Source of the DNA: Schistosoma haematobium
Lineage: Eukaryota; Platyhelminthes; Trematoda; Strigeidida; Schistosomatidae
Assembly: GCF_000699445.3 (NCBI RefSeq)
Contig: NC_067200.1
Span: 9,546,450 to 9,610,449, forward strand
DNA length: 64,000 bases
Direction of reading: 5' to 3'
The notes beneath the pieces were generated by a model. It ran no database searches and had not been told where the DNA came from. It worked only from the letters and a program-made list of their open reading frames with translations. The translations under genes and the position numbers were made by a program. How positions within the stretch are numbered: position 1 is the stretch's first letter; each line of letters begins with the position of its first letter. Shown one piece after another: positions 29,001 through 38,890 of this stretch.

Positions 29001-31810
29001 AGATTCCCGGCTATGGTGTTGTTTGAAGTGTTCGTGAGAGGTCTCAATGTCGGACGAAACGACCGTCTTTATCTAACGTAGACCAGTTTGTGATTTCAAT
29101 TAAACTAAACAATCTCCATAACCGCATACTGATAGTGAGATATATATATACCTTAGTGTTATGACTTATAATTACATTGGAGGTATACGCATTTGCTAAA
29201 ATGTTTGAGTTAATTAGTTGAGCAAAATTAATCTAGATAGTTTAGTAAAAGTAATTGATCATGTCATTGTTGAAATCTCTTGTTTGGACGTGTAATTCAT
29301 TACTCTTTAACTAAGAATGTGGACATTTATGGCTTCAGAACAGCATCTGATTACTTTCTAAAAGAGTTCAGTTAAATAATAAAATTAACATCAAATTCTA
29401 TGTAAATGTGTTTAATATGTTATTAACCAATATTCCAATGCGATATACTCAGTGATTATGAACAATACAACATCCAAACTGAATCTTAATTGGTCGATTC
29501 AAAACACTGAATGCTTCATCCAAACTACAATTTATGAAGTAAACACATGTTTTAATTTCCTGTTTAAAAATATAATGAATTTAACTTACGAGATTGCAGA
29601 CACTGCTAGCCAATGTTGTGTAATCAGTTGAAAGAACATCTTGTAATTCCGATTTCCATGGATAGTATGTTCCATTAAGGTCTGTATATATGACAGCTCT
29701 TACTAGAAATGATGAACCTGCTAGTTCGAGAATATGTTGAAAAGACGAAACAGGCAGTAGTATGACTAATGATAAATTTTACAGGTAGTATAAAATAAAA
29801 TACAAAATTACTTCGCAACTCCTTGAAGTAGGTTAGAGGTAATTTTATAGACTGGAATATTTGTATTCTATATTCTGGATAGATAATTTAAACCATATTG
29901 ACTTCGAAATTATATTAACAGTCAATCCAAAATTTTCATCTTACATGATAAGAGAATCAGTTGAATAGCTTGAGAACACAAACTATATATATTCAATAAT
30001 TGGATTCATGAGTCAATTGAAGCTAGACCACCATGGATAACTTGAAAACACTGGACGGCCAGTCTCGTCCTAGTATTGGACTCCTCAGCAATGCACATCC
30101 ACGATCGCGCTTCATCAGATTCGAAACCAGTAACTATCGGTCTCATGCAGCGAAGGCTGAAACTCTAAACCACTCAGCAGTCAACCAACGATGTTAATGT
30201 CTAACTTCAATCAATTCACGAAATTGAGCCACCGTCCACCATTGACTTCAGTGAGTTACTATCTCATAACAGACACGGACGAAATCCACTGATCACGCCC
30301 TCTCAATAGAACTCCAGTAAATAACTGTTGGGGGCAGTCACTAGTGAGAATATTAGGAGGGGGTTTTCTGGAGAATTTAGTAATTTAATAGTTGAATTCA
30401 TGTATCAATTGAAGATAGACCATCATAGAAGTAAACTGATCTTCAAACTAATAGCTTTGGAGAATGGCAAATAATAAGTTGTGACTCTGCCGATGTGAAT
30501 ATTCACATATCCCTTCATTCGGAATGTTATTACCATGAGTTCTTTCTTAACCAAAATCCTAATTCCAGTAAGTTAATGCTCACATTTTTATACTTCTATT
30601 TGTGAACGTTATTTACCAGTAAGTGCATAATAACGCCGATGACATCTTCGGGTTTAAATATGGTAGTGTTTCGTAGCAACGAATAGTATTCGTGAGTATA
30701 TGAAAACTAACTTGATTCTTATTCCGAAGAATACATTTGGTGATTATAATATCAAATTTTGACTCAAAGTACCAAATATATTCTATTCACTAGTGTAAAG
30801 TACACATCTGACTGACTCTAGTTAACCATTGGCAATGACAAGATAAACTACATTTCTATTGGTCTGCTAAACATATGATTTGTTCTTCCCATTCTCAATC
30901 GGACTAGAGAACACAGTAACAGGCAGGCTCCAATCATTATATTCCACCAAATCATTAACTTATGTATATATATTACCAGACGGCTTTTATACAGTTTATA
31001 CAAAAGCAAGTTGAAAGTGGTAGGAAATAGATCAAGTAGAGGATGGAACACAAGAATTGAAAAAAACCTATAGCAATAGTTGATGGGTCCAACACAAGCT
31101 TACAACAAGGAGAATGTGGAAGTAAAACAGTTTATCAGTTTAACAATTTTATCATAAAAATATAAACTACAACCGTTTTTAAGATAGCCTCAAAAGTTTC
31201 AACTATCACGATATCCATGCGATAACAACAGTCGACGGTGTTAAGAAACAACTTGTAAAGTTGGTAAACTGTTATATTCACAATTCAAATCACTATCTGA
31301 TCTAGGCTAAACAACTATTGAGAAACTTGAAGAGGTGAGGTCATGGATGAAGGACTCAAAATTTAAACCCTCAGTCTTGTCAGCGAACCCTTAACCTCTT
31401 GACCATTAAGCCAACATCTAACGTTAACAATGTTTAACTGAAATCAATTCGTGATATTGTGCAACCTTTCTTCCATTACCTATGAGGGATAGCTTTCTCA
31501 CATTTAACACAGATTTAACTCCACTTGTCATGACTTCTTATCAAAAACTTCAAGAGTTATATGTTGAAACTGGCTTTGAATACAACATGTTGAATTACTG
31601 AATCATTTCTATGGAAGTACCTTATCAACAAATTAAATAATAAAGTAATTACTATCATTTATTTCATTCACTACTTTATTATATAAGAAGAAATCGGAGA
31701 TTACCTGCTACCGTTGTGCTATCGGATTTTACTTGGTACATGGAAATCTGGAAATAGATTGCATAAACCAATATAATTTTAATCCAAATAAATTTATTCC
31801 AAATCATCAT
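52..31810 (-). CDS. Secreted/surface mucin-like protein gene with tandemly amplified 144-bp exons (3' end outside window)
   Basis: Predicted gene, not a family I can name. Exon order on the minus strand: 31810-31705, 29702-29590, 28317-28035, then 28 array exons from 27059-26916 down to 195-52. Junction phases run 1, 0, 1, then 1-1 for each repeat exon, and every junction gives an open codon (GTA, then a clean boundary, then CGT, then AGT between repeat exons). The predicted product has a hydrophobic N-terminal signal sequence (residues 1-23 approx.), an SEA-like domain with seven N-glycosylation sequons, then up to 28 x 48 residues of Ser/Thr/Pro-rich sequence, expected to be heavily O-glycosylated. 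SEA domains next to mucin repeats are a known animal arrangement. Introns 1-3 are 2002, 1272 and 975 bp; array introns are about 849 bp. Two array exons are one base short (143 bp). No terminal exon, membrane anchor or poly(A) site is visible. Expression is inferred only. Confidence 0.72.
333..348. repeat. (CA)n tract present in every array unit (first instance shown)
   Basis: Each unit has a CA microsatellite at this relative position. Copies 2 (1322-1366), 4 (3332-3370) and 7 (6331-6369) carry longer compound versions, which explain the long units of 1017, 1012 and 1013 bp. In the minus-strand transcript this is a UG repeat about 140 nt upstream of the 3' splice site of the 144-bp exon. Confidence 0.95.
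530..592. repeat. GTGTTN-rich segment present in every array unit (first instance shown)
   Basis: A degenerate GTGTTG/GTGTTA/GTTTGT run of about 60 bp, almost invariant from unit to unit; copy 27 has one G-to-A change at about 26440. In the minus-strand transcript it is a CA-rich intronic run. Function unknown. Confidence 0.8.
26916..27059 (-). CDS. Mucin-like gene, first repeat exon in transcription order (array copy 28)
   Basis: This is the most upstream array exon, in the partial 28th unit, and its acceptor is preceded by unique, non-array intron sequence. It is 144 bp, phase 1 at both ends, from ACATTAG| to A|GTGAGT. The 48-residue product, counting the Ser formed at the repeat-repeat junction, has 16 Ser, 10 Thr and 5 Pro and no Cys. 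The reading frame also stays open upstream through the array edge to 27162, but that A-rich part has no support as coding and lies upstream of the acceptor. Confidence 0.72.
27068..27400. other. T-rich low-complexity flank of the array (intron 3)
   Basis: Strongly T-rich on the plus strand, with poly-T runs broken by single C or G. It marks the sharp right boundary of the array. On the minus strand it lies inside the predicted intron between exon 3 and the first repeat exon. No gene seen. Confidence 0.8.
27400..27545 (+). repeat. Dispersed repeat, retroelement 3'-end-like, copy 1
   Basis: Starts at an 'aaccctaatctt' motif and ends near a run of ACGT units and a 'gataactgac' end. The same order of motifs is at 48350-48570 (+) and, inverted, at 58150-58700. 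In better copies the end is a short (TGAC)n tail, as in non-LTR retroelement 3' ends. No coding sequence recognised here. Confidence 0.6.
27855..27960. repeat. Dispersed repeat shared with 56670-56790
   Basis: The segment around 'cacaggatgcacatat' and 'gattgatcaat' matches 56690-56740 closely. There the repeat adjoins an Sm-alpha-type hammerhead motif, so this is probably a truncated member of the same family. Confidence 0.6.
28035..28317 (-). CDS. Mucin-like gene, exon 3: second half of SEA-like domain plus linker
   Basis: Acceptor TTTTGTAG, donor C|GTGAGT. The exon is 283 bp: 94 open codons plus one base. A 94-codon open stretch bounded by consensus splice sites in AT-rich DNA is unlikely by chance. 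The product carries sequons NNS, NSS, NVT, NAS, NES and NNT and one Cys. A GIVNVTI segment lies where many SEA domains have the GSVVV autoproteolysis strand; the catalytic Ser is not obvious, so cleavage is doubtful. The trailing C joins GT of the first array exon to make Arg, putting the Ser/Thr-rich repeat directly after this domain. Confidence 0.72.
28580..28765 (-). pseudogene. Short remnant of a non-LTR reverse transcriptase C-terminal region
   Basis: The open frame contains an NVKARVAYTN segment. It corresponds to the IVKARVAYAN segment of the better-preserved LINE at 53628-54965, on the same strand, and flanking residues match weakly. It lies in intron 2 of the mucin-like gene. Too short and decayed to function. 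Confidence 0.55.
28800..29115 (+). repeat. SINE-like (tRNA-derived/hammerhead family) fragment
   Basis: Contains a tRNA-like 'gtggtctataggctaagtg' box-A region, a degraded box B, and a partial hammerhead 3' half with GGACGAAAC. Related sequences recur through the window. In intron 2 of the mucin-like gene. Confidence 0.6.
29590..29702 (-). CDS. Mucin-like gene, exon 2: first half of an SEA-like domain
   Basis: Acceptor TTTCTAG, donor CTC|GTAAGT (strong). The exon is 113 bp: two bases completing a codon plus 37 open codons. The product includes a TDLNGTYYPW stretch (one N-glycosylation sequon) and a DYTTLASSVCNL stretch. The spacing resembles the first strand and first helix of SEA domains, in which a hydrophobic 'tdLn' strand is followed by a helix with an 'La..v...' pattern. 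It ends in phase 0, matching exon 3. Too short and Met-less to appear as a standalone ORF. Domain assignment is pattern recognition and needs a profile search. Confidence 0.68.
29996..30420 (-). repeat. SINE-like element with degraded hammerhead motif
   Basis: The minus strand reads stem-I half, CTGAGGA, a GTCC...GGAC stem and a GTC cleavage triplet, but the GAAA core is GAGA, so self-cleavage is unlikely. A reversed tRNA-like part with a 'ggtttcgaatc' box B lies at about 30117-30180. Lies in intron 1 of the mucin-like gene. Confidence 0.65.
31310..31560 (-). repeat. SINE-like fragment, hammerhead part missing
   Basis: A reversed tRNA-like segment ('aacctcttgaccattaagcc') followed by the flanking consensus seen in other copies. 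In intron 1 of the mucin-like gene. Confidence 0.45.
31705..31810 (-). CDS. Mucin-like gene, exon 1: signal peptide
   Basis: The ATG at 31810-31808 is the first after an in-frame TGA at 31834-31832 and has A at -3. The exon encodes 35 residues plus one base: two Met, then a hydrophobic stretch rich in Ile, Trp, Leu and Phe to about residue 23, then a polar tail ending STTVA. This fits a secretory signal peptide. The donor is GCAG|GTAATC. The single trailing G joins TA of exon 2 to make Val. A TATA-like stretch sits at about 31840-31855, too close to call a promoter with confidence. A CAG at about 31748-31750 could be read as a 3' splice site instead, but continuous reading gives a good signal sequence. 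Confidence 0.68.
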
Positions 31811-32009
31811 TATTCTTATGGATTTACTTGTTCAGAATGATTCTATAATATAAAGGTAATGAAAATATGCAAATAATCAGATTATTAACAATAGTATGAT
31901 GTCCAACAAATAATACTATTAAATTACTATTATTAACATATGAAACAGTACGGATAAGTGTGGAGCAATCAATCGAATGAAAGTCATCACTCTATATTAA
32001 CTTTATTAA

Positions 32010-33044
32010 CTAGGAGAGAGTATATGATAGCATGGATAGGACAATACTATGGAAGCTTCTTCGACACTACGGCGTGCCCCATAAAATAGTCAACGTCATT
32101 CGGAATTCTTATGATGAATTAAACTGGAAAATCGTGCATAGATGACAGCTCACAGACTCATTCGAAGTAAAGACCGGTGTCAGGCAAGGTTGCTTACTCT
32201 CAACCATGCTCTTTCTCTTAGTGATCGACTGGATTATGAAGACGTCACCATCTGAGGGGAAGCATGGGATACAGTGGAGAGCTAGGATGCAGCTGGACGA
32301 TCAAAACTTTGCAGATGATCTGGCTCTTCTATCGCACACGCAACAACAAATGCACTAGAAGACGACAAGTAAAGCAGTAGCCTCAACAGCAGTAGGTTTC
32401 AACATACACAAAGGGAAAAGTAAGATTCTTCGATACAGAACAACATGCACCAATCAAATCACAATTGAGGGACAAGATTTGATGAACACGGTGGATCTGA
32501 TGCAGATGTGAAGGCGCAGATCAGCAAAACAATAGCAGCATATTCACAACTGAAGAACATCTGTAAGTCAAAGCAATTGTCAACCAACACCAAAGTCAGA
32601 ATTTTCAATACAAATGTCAAGACAGGTCTACTGTATGGGGCGGAAACATGGAGAATTACGAAAGTCATCATCCAAAAGATAAAATTGTTTATTAACATTT
32701 GTCTAGGCAAAATACTTCGGATCCCTTGGGGAGACACCATCGGCAACAACCTACTATGGGAGAGAACAAACCAGATCTCATCAGAGGAAGAAATCGGGAA
32801 GTGGATCGGACACACATTGAGGAAAGCGCCCAACTACATCCCAAGGCATTCCCTTGGAATCCTCAAGGCCAAAATAAAAGAGGAAGACCAAATAACACAT
32901 TACACCAAGAAATGGAGACAGGCACGAGAAGAATGAACAAAAATTGAATAGAACTAGAAAGGAAGGCCCAGGACAGAATGGGTTGTAGAATGCTGGCCGA
33001 CGGCCTATGCTCCACTGGGAGTAACAGGTGTAAGTGAGTAAGTA
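32010..33044 (+). pseudogene. RTE-like non-LTR retrotransposon, decayed reverse transcriptase and 3' end
   Basis: Frames include a YDSMDRT block (RT domain 3), TGVRQGC (domain 4), FADDLALL (active site, about 32308-32331), then [11 protein letters not shown] and GAETWRITK typical of the C-terminal part of schistosome RTE-like proteins. Breaks include an in-frame stop near 32141, another near 32358, an internal deletion near 32490-32505, and a frameshift near 32880. The 3' end at about 33029-33044 is a short TAAG/TGAG tail. No endonuclease domain remains. It sits head-to-head with the mucin-like gene, immediately upstream of its exon 1. Confidence 0.8.
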
Positions 33045-33395
33045 TTAATGTATGAAGTTTCCGTGAATGATCAAATCTTGACCAGTACATATCAAAAAAT
33101 GATCTTTGTTAAACATTCATTAAAAACTAGGAAACACTGGGAAATATTTCTCATTCTAGGATGGCTTTTCCCGTTGGTATATGCACACGAAATTGTCAAG
33201 TATCGGATCTAGGATATTTAGGTAACTTCTAGAAGACTTAACCTTCAAACTACTGAGTTGACGTTCAATGGTTTATATTTTTAACTTCAATTTGTGGTTG
33301 AAAATAATAACTGTCAAGTGCTTACTAGTTTCCAACGGTTTCGTAACTAGGGCTGATTTTTGATGTAAGCCGTAAAATTCAAAAGGATTTTTAAT
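33045..33395. other. No gene seen
   Basis: AT-rich sequence without a recognisable coding region or repeat core. Confidence 0.5.
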
Positions 33396-33399
33396 TATT

Positions 33400-33830
33400 T
33401 CCAAAAGGTATGACTGTTGACTTATTTGACGAATATGATAATTATCAGTGTGAGGTTGTGGAGATTATTACGTTTTTGATTGAGATCATGTGCTGACTAG
33501 TGGCTAGATTCATTAGGGAATTCTAGTGAGAAGCGATGATCGATGGAGCTAATCCATGTCAGGTATAGACAATCATCCACCTCAGTACAATGGAAGATGG
33601 TCGCGCAATTTCGTGGATTGGTTGATATTAGATATTAACACCATTGAATGTCAGCTTAGTGGTCTAGAGATTGAGTGTTCGCGAGTGAGACTCAAATCCC
33701 TGGGTTCGAATCCCGTGAGCGCTATCATAGATGCGCACTGCTGACAATAGGACAAAAAACGGCCGTCCAGTGGTTTCAGGTATTCAATAGTGGTCTACCA
33801 TCAACTGGTTCATGATCTCAATCAAAAAAT
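33400..33830 (+). repeat. SINE-like element, near full length, hammerhead deleted
   Basis: The most complete copy of the family. A 5' module, then a tRNA-like region with 'ttagtggtctagagattgag' and a perfect box-B-like 'ggttcgaatcc' at about 33703-33713, then a truncated hammerhead (GCACTGCTGA joined directly to CAATAGGAC), the ACGGCCGTC cleavage side and the shared 3' tail 'ggtctaccatcaactggttc'. Confidence 0.7.
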
Positions 33831-34430
33831 ATATATATACATACATATGATAATGATTATTAATTATAAAAGCTTACACATTGTTAAATAATATTGACTA
33901 TGAACTGTTTTCTTATGTAAAACGTTTTCTTTTTTTTTAACTTTACAAACCATCATTGATTTAAATAATCGTAATTTCATTGTTCTTTTACTCCCATAAA
34001 GTTGGGGTTAATTCTATCTAGTAACTAACCAATCAAACTGTTATTACTAAGACGTCCATTATGTCAATATACTGTGATATGTCTATAGACTATTCATGTT
34101 GTATATAATCTTCCAATTGAAGAACATTATTATCCTATTATATAAGTATGATTCATAATTTTTTTTTATTCATTTCATAGAAGACATACAATACTGGTCA
34201 GTATGTTCGTGCATTTCTTTTAATGATTAGAATTCTTTTATATTAATCGAATGGTTATTTGAACATTTAGTAATAGATTAAGTTTAAAGCTAAATTGTTC
34301 TTATTCTATTTCCTATTAGCTTTCATATTAAACTATGAGTTTGCTAGTAACATGATTACAATGCGAAAATCCTATAGTTACATTAGGTAAGTTTGTTATC
34401 TTTGTATTATCATGTTTTACTGGTAGAAAT

Positions 34431-34593
34431 CATGAGTCAATTGAAGCTAGATCACCATGGAAAACCTGGAAGCACTGGACGGCTGTTTCGTCCTAGTATG
34501 GAACTCCTCAGCAGTGCACATCCCATACTAGGATGTAACTGCCGTCCAGTGCTTCCAGGTTTTCCATGATGGTCTAGCTTCAATTGACTCATG
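34431..34593. repeat. Head-to-head pair of SINE-like fragments forming an inverted repeat
   Basis: Left arm 34431-34501 and right arm 34523-34593 are reverse complements with few mismatches over about 71 bp; the spacer is 21 bp. Each arm is the 3' part of the hammerhead-SINE family. Confidence 0.85.
34472..34517 (-). ncRNA. Candidate hammerhead ribozyme motif
   Basis: On the minus strand: stem I GCACTG/CAGTGC (6 perfect pairs), core CTGAGGA, stem II GTTC...GGAC with one wobble pair, core GAAA, a short stem III (ACAG/CCGT, one mismatch) and GTC cleavage triplet. All core residues are present, the only such copy in the window. Known family: Sm-alpha satellite hammerheads of schistosomes. Activity is not shown. 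Confidence 0.55.
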
Positions 34594-34929
34594 ATTTCAA
34601 CTAGTGAAATTTCTATAAATCTCCACAAAACCCATTCTGATAATAATTATCATGTTTATTATTTATTATTTGAAATATTCAATATAATCCTAATTGTAAT
34701 CAAGACTTTATGTTTGATGTTAAACTCATCAATTACCTCTTGATGACATCTTTCTTTAGAACTAAACAATATAGTCGTTTCATCATTGATCAATTAGATT
34801 GATTAAGCGATCAACAACAACAGACACTAAAATCATGGATATTTTGATCATTTAATGGGATAGAAATGATCAATGTTTGTTAAAGCTTAATATTAACTTT
34901 TGTAATGTTCATTGTCCTCATTGAAATTT

Positions 34930-35070
34930 TCAATAGTTGGAATCATGAAACAATAAAAGCCAGACCACTATGGATAACCTGGAAGCATCGTGGTTTAAAT
35001 TTAATTGACTCATGATCTCAACCATTGAAATTGCTATAATATCCACAAAAACCCCTTCTGATATATTTAT
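34930..35070. repeat. SINE-like fragment, collapsed inverted form
   Basis: Family 3' tails in both orientations ('gccagaccactatggataacc' and 'ttaattgactcatgatctc') flank each other with little between. A smaller version of the head-to-head arrangement at 34431-34593. Confidence 0.45.
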
Positions 35071-35624
35071 ATATATGAGTTAGTTGATCGAAATCTCTAG
35101 ACCTAGATCTCATGTAACTTGGTACTTATCATCAAGATATCCTTGTAATAATGAAGGGTTTGTTTTTCCCTGATCAATTCTATTTCATATTACTTAGTTT
35201 CATAGCTTAAGATGTTACCATTATGCGACACGATATTTACGACTTCATAGTAAGACTACAATTTATAGACAATCTATGAGTAAGACAAAAAGTAGTAACC
35301 TTGAAAATGTTCATAGTTGATGGATTAACATGAGGAATTAGCTTTATGGTTTTCATCATGGACTAACATCAGCTAAATGGTTAAATGAATTTCGTAACAA
35401 ATTCTAAGATTTATTATCCTTAATCTCATTATAATCTCATCAACTTCACTTGTCAACCAACTTAGTGTTTCTATGCAAAACGTTTGACATATCACTAATT
35501 CTATCAGCTTATATCAATCCGTAATACACAACGTTATGCCAGACACTCGTGTATGTTTTTATTTATATATATATTTACAATGTCTCAGTAGAGAAATTCC
35601 TTCCTTATACATCATGATATCTAT

Positions 35625-35780
35625 TGAAGTAATTGATCATCTCAATGGCTAATTGAAGGTAGACTACTATAGAAAATCTGAAAGCACTGAACGGCTGTTT
35701 CATTCTAATATGAAACTATTCAGTAATGCTCATCCATCGAACCCAAAACTTATCGATCTCTTATGCACAAACACTTAACC
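35625..35780 (-). repeat. SINE-like fragment with degraded hammerhead
   Basis: The minus strand reads a CTGAATA core (mutated), GAAAC, AGCCGTT and the family tail. Core changes make ribozyme activity unlikely. Confidence 0.5.
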
Positions 35781-35913
35781 TCTAATTAACAATCATTTAT
35801 TCAATAATAAATTTTGACAGTTTAGGGGTTGTGGACATTGTTTTTATTTTTTGATCGCGATCATGAACCGAGTGATGTTAGACCACAATTGAAAACCTGG
35901 AAGCAATGAGTGC

Positions 35914-36564
35914 TTTTGAAAAATTTTCATAATGTAATAAGAAGACGAAGATTATCAGAACTATATGATGATGATATATTAGCGTAATACATTTCGAACA
36001 ATCTGATCCCACATATACTTGTTAAGAACATTTATACATAAAAATAAAAGGTCAACTAGACTGGAAATGCGGTAAGATGAGACAAGGATAAAGTGAACAC
36101 AATTTGAAACCTAATCACTTTGGATAATAAGTCAATATTACCAAGGTAGTTTTAAGGTAAAAACAAACTGTTTTTGAATGCATAAAGCGGGTTTGAATTT
36201 TCGTATGGCTAAGGCTTCAATAAAACCTTGGTATATACCACTTTTATACACTTCTATACAACACCACAAAAACCGAGTTAAGATCAATCTTATGACCTAT
36301 ACCGATTATATATTTAGGAATAGAGGATGATGGATATTTATCGTCTACTCTTATTGGGTCACTTGATTGTATTTGTTTCTGTAACCATTTTAGTACATGT
36401 TCACATACCTTAATTATGAGATCATGATTACTCCTTCCTATGTGTATGTGATCGTAACAAGTATATAATGTGTGATCAGATTGCTCGAAATGTATTACGC
36501 TAACATATCATCACATAGTTCTGTGAATCTTCGTCTTCTTATGACATTATCAAAATTTATCAAA
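35914..36564. mobile_element. MITE-like element with ~110-bp terminal inverted repeats
   Basis: Left arm 35914-36025 and right arm 36454-36564 are reverse complements with scattered mismatches, including a long shared block around 'gcgtaatacatttcga'. The interior of about 430 bp has no ORF. A partial copy of the end ('cgtcttcttattacatgatc') recurs at 37111-37140, which supports mobility. I could not define target-site duplications. Confidence 0.7.
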
Positions 36565-36914
36565 GGAACTAATTGTTTTAAATCTGTATATAATTAAATG
36601 TTTTGATGATATAAACATCAGTCATAATAACCTCTATCTTTGTGTTATTCATTCTCTGATGAAATATGAAGTCAATTAACTTGAATATTCTATTTAGAAC
36701 ATTCAAATTGAATTGATACTTTTAAATGATAATAAGAATTTATTGGAAAGAATATTTTCTCATTCATATACTGGTGTATAGAAATAGGAGTTGTTCAACG
36801 ATTAAAATACTATAATTGATAAATTCAGACGTAATGGGTACTAATCACTAATCATCTAGCTGTATTACTCATATTAACTTAGATAAATGAATATATATAT
36901 ATATATAATCCAAT

Positions 36915-37110
36915 TTCGTGGATAGGTTGAAGTTAGATATTAACACCATTTGGATGCCTTACATCTTAGTGGTCTAGAAATTAAGTGCTTTCGCGTGAGA
37001 CCAGTAAATCCTTGGGTTCGAGCCCCTTGGGGCATAATCGTGAATGAGCACTACCGTTGAGTGTTTCTAGATTTCCCTAGTGGTCTAACTTCATGAATCC
37101 AATCATTGAA
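36915..37110 (+). repeat. SINE-like element, tRNA-like part preserved
   Basis: Contains 'ttagtggtctagaaattaag' and 'gggttcgagcccc' (A- and B-box-like) followed by a broken hammerhead region. A 37111-37140 fragment of the MITE-like end directly follows. Confidence 0.55.
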
Positions 37111-37700
37111 TATCGTCTTCTTATTACATGATCAAAATATAATAAACGTTTAGTTTTAAAAATATAATAACTTACTTATTATGTAATATTTAAACAAATA
37201 AAAAGATTCATCAACATTAAAAGCACAGATCAAATAGTGAATATACAATAATAATGGAAAAAAGAATTGTAAGCTTTGAATGTTCACTATTACTATATGT
37301 AAATGATTGTATTCAAGTGTTCAATAGTTATTTGAAAAACATTTGAATTTTAACGGTATTTTCTTTTACTATAAAACAAGAAAAAACAACAAACGCACAC
37401 ACACACACAAAAAGTGGATGAATTAAATATAAACAAATGAGATAATTATTTTTATAAAAATAGTTATCACTATGGTTTGATTGGTTGATAAGAGAAACAA
37501 AATAGTGACTTATTGTTTCAATGAACTCAATTATTTTGTGTGTGTGTGTGTGTGTGATTTGTTTTAATAAAATGAATTAGATTCATATGAATTCTTATGT
37601 TAATATATATAACTCATTGATGGACAACAGTAATTAAAAATGATGCATGTATAGAAACTAATATTACTATTGGGACCATTACTAATATTACTATTACTAT
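37111..37700. other. No gene; AT-rich with short (AC)n and (GT)n tracts
   Basis: (AC)n at about 37396-37409 and (GT)n at about 37537-37556. No other structure recognised. Confidence 0.5.
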
Positions 37701-37719
37701 TACTACAGTTACTATCGGT

Positions 37720-38165
<446 letters not shown>

Positions 38166-38379
38166 TATGATTTATATTATAAAAGTACCAATGAAAAGAT
38201 AATGTAAAAGATATGAAAGCAATATACTACTGGCATTAATTTTTACTGAATATTAAGTATTATTAATTATATTATATAATGGTTATTACTAATCAAGGAA
38301 GAAAATATAAAAATAGGAAATTATTTAATTTTTAAAAAAATAAGAATCTAAGTATAAATAGAATAGATAGATTGTGTAA

Positions 38380-38425
38380 TCCAAAATGCGTGTTTCTTCG
38401 TCATTGAAACTTGTCAGCTAACATC
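38380..38425 (-). repeat. Degraded Sm-alpha-type hammerhead trace
   Basis: Resembles the 56564-56608 motif ('gaaacttgtcagct') with several changes and a truncated cleavage side. Confidence 0.35.
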
Positions 38426-38614
38426 ATAAAGTTCATGCACATCCATAAATCGTTCACTTTAAATGTTAGTACGTTTTATGTCTTAGTTACTAAGTACAGA
38501 TTGTCTATGGTTTGTATGTTGGGTATTAATTTTTACCTTGATTTAAATGGTATGTCTAGTTGACTAGTCATAAATTGGACAAAACGTACGATCTGGATTC
38601 CACCGTTACTGTTA

Positions 38615-38890
38615 TAACTTGTAGCCTGTGTGCCCTGTTAATGATACCGCCAATTAGAGAACAGTGAATTATCGATCGGACCAATGAAGCATAAAACTCG
38701 TACGAGCAGTCTAGAGTCCTTATCGATCCTGTTTCTCACCTAGCCCAGCCTGTTAAGTCCAGAACACCAATCTCAGCCTCTGTGATATGAATCATGTAGT
38801 TCAAACACACTGGATTTATATACCAATGAGACAGACCACATCGTACTAATAAAATAGGAAACAATATTTGTACAAGATTTGGCTAAATGT
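38615..38890 (-). repeat. LTR-like dispersed repeat, copy 1
   Basis: Shares 'gagtccagaac', 'cagcctctgtgatatgaatcat', 'tttatataccaa' and 'accacatcgta' with 48090-48250 in the same order. On the minus strand the 'ggtatataaa' box resembles an LTR TATA box. Probably a solo or partial LTR. Confidence 0.5.

Noticed and set aside
32459..32833. 124-codon minus-strand ORF
   Set aside because: Antisense to the RTE-like remnant, whose plus-strand RT motifs are clear.
33660..33730. A genuine tRNA gene
   Set aside because: A- and B-box-like sequences are present, but no cloverleaf with paired acceptor and anticodon arms could be drawn, and the same sequence is spread across the window as a SINE.
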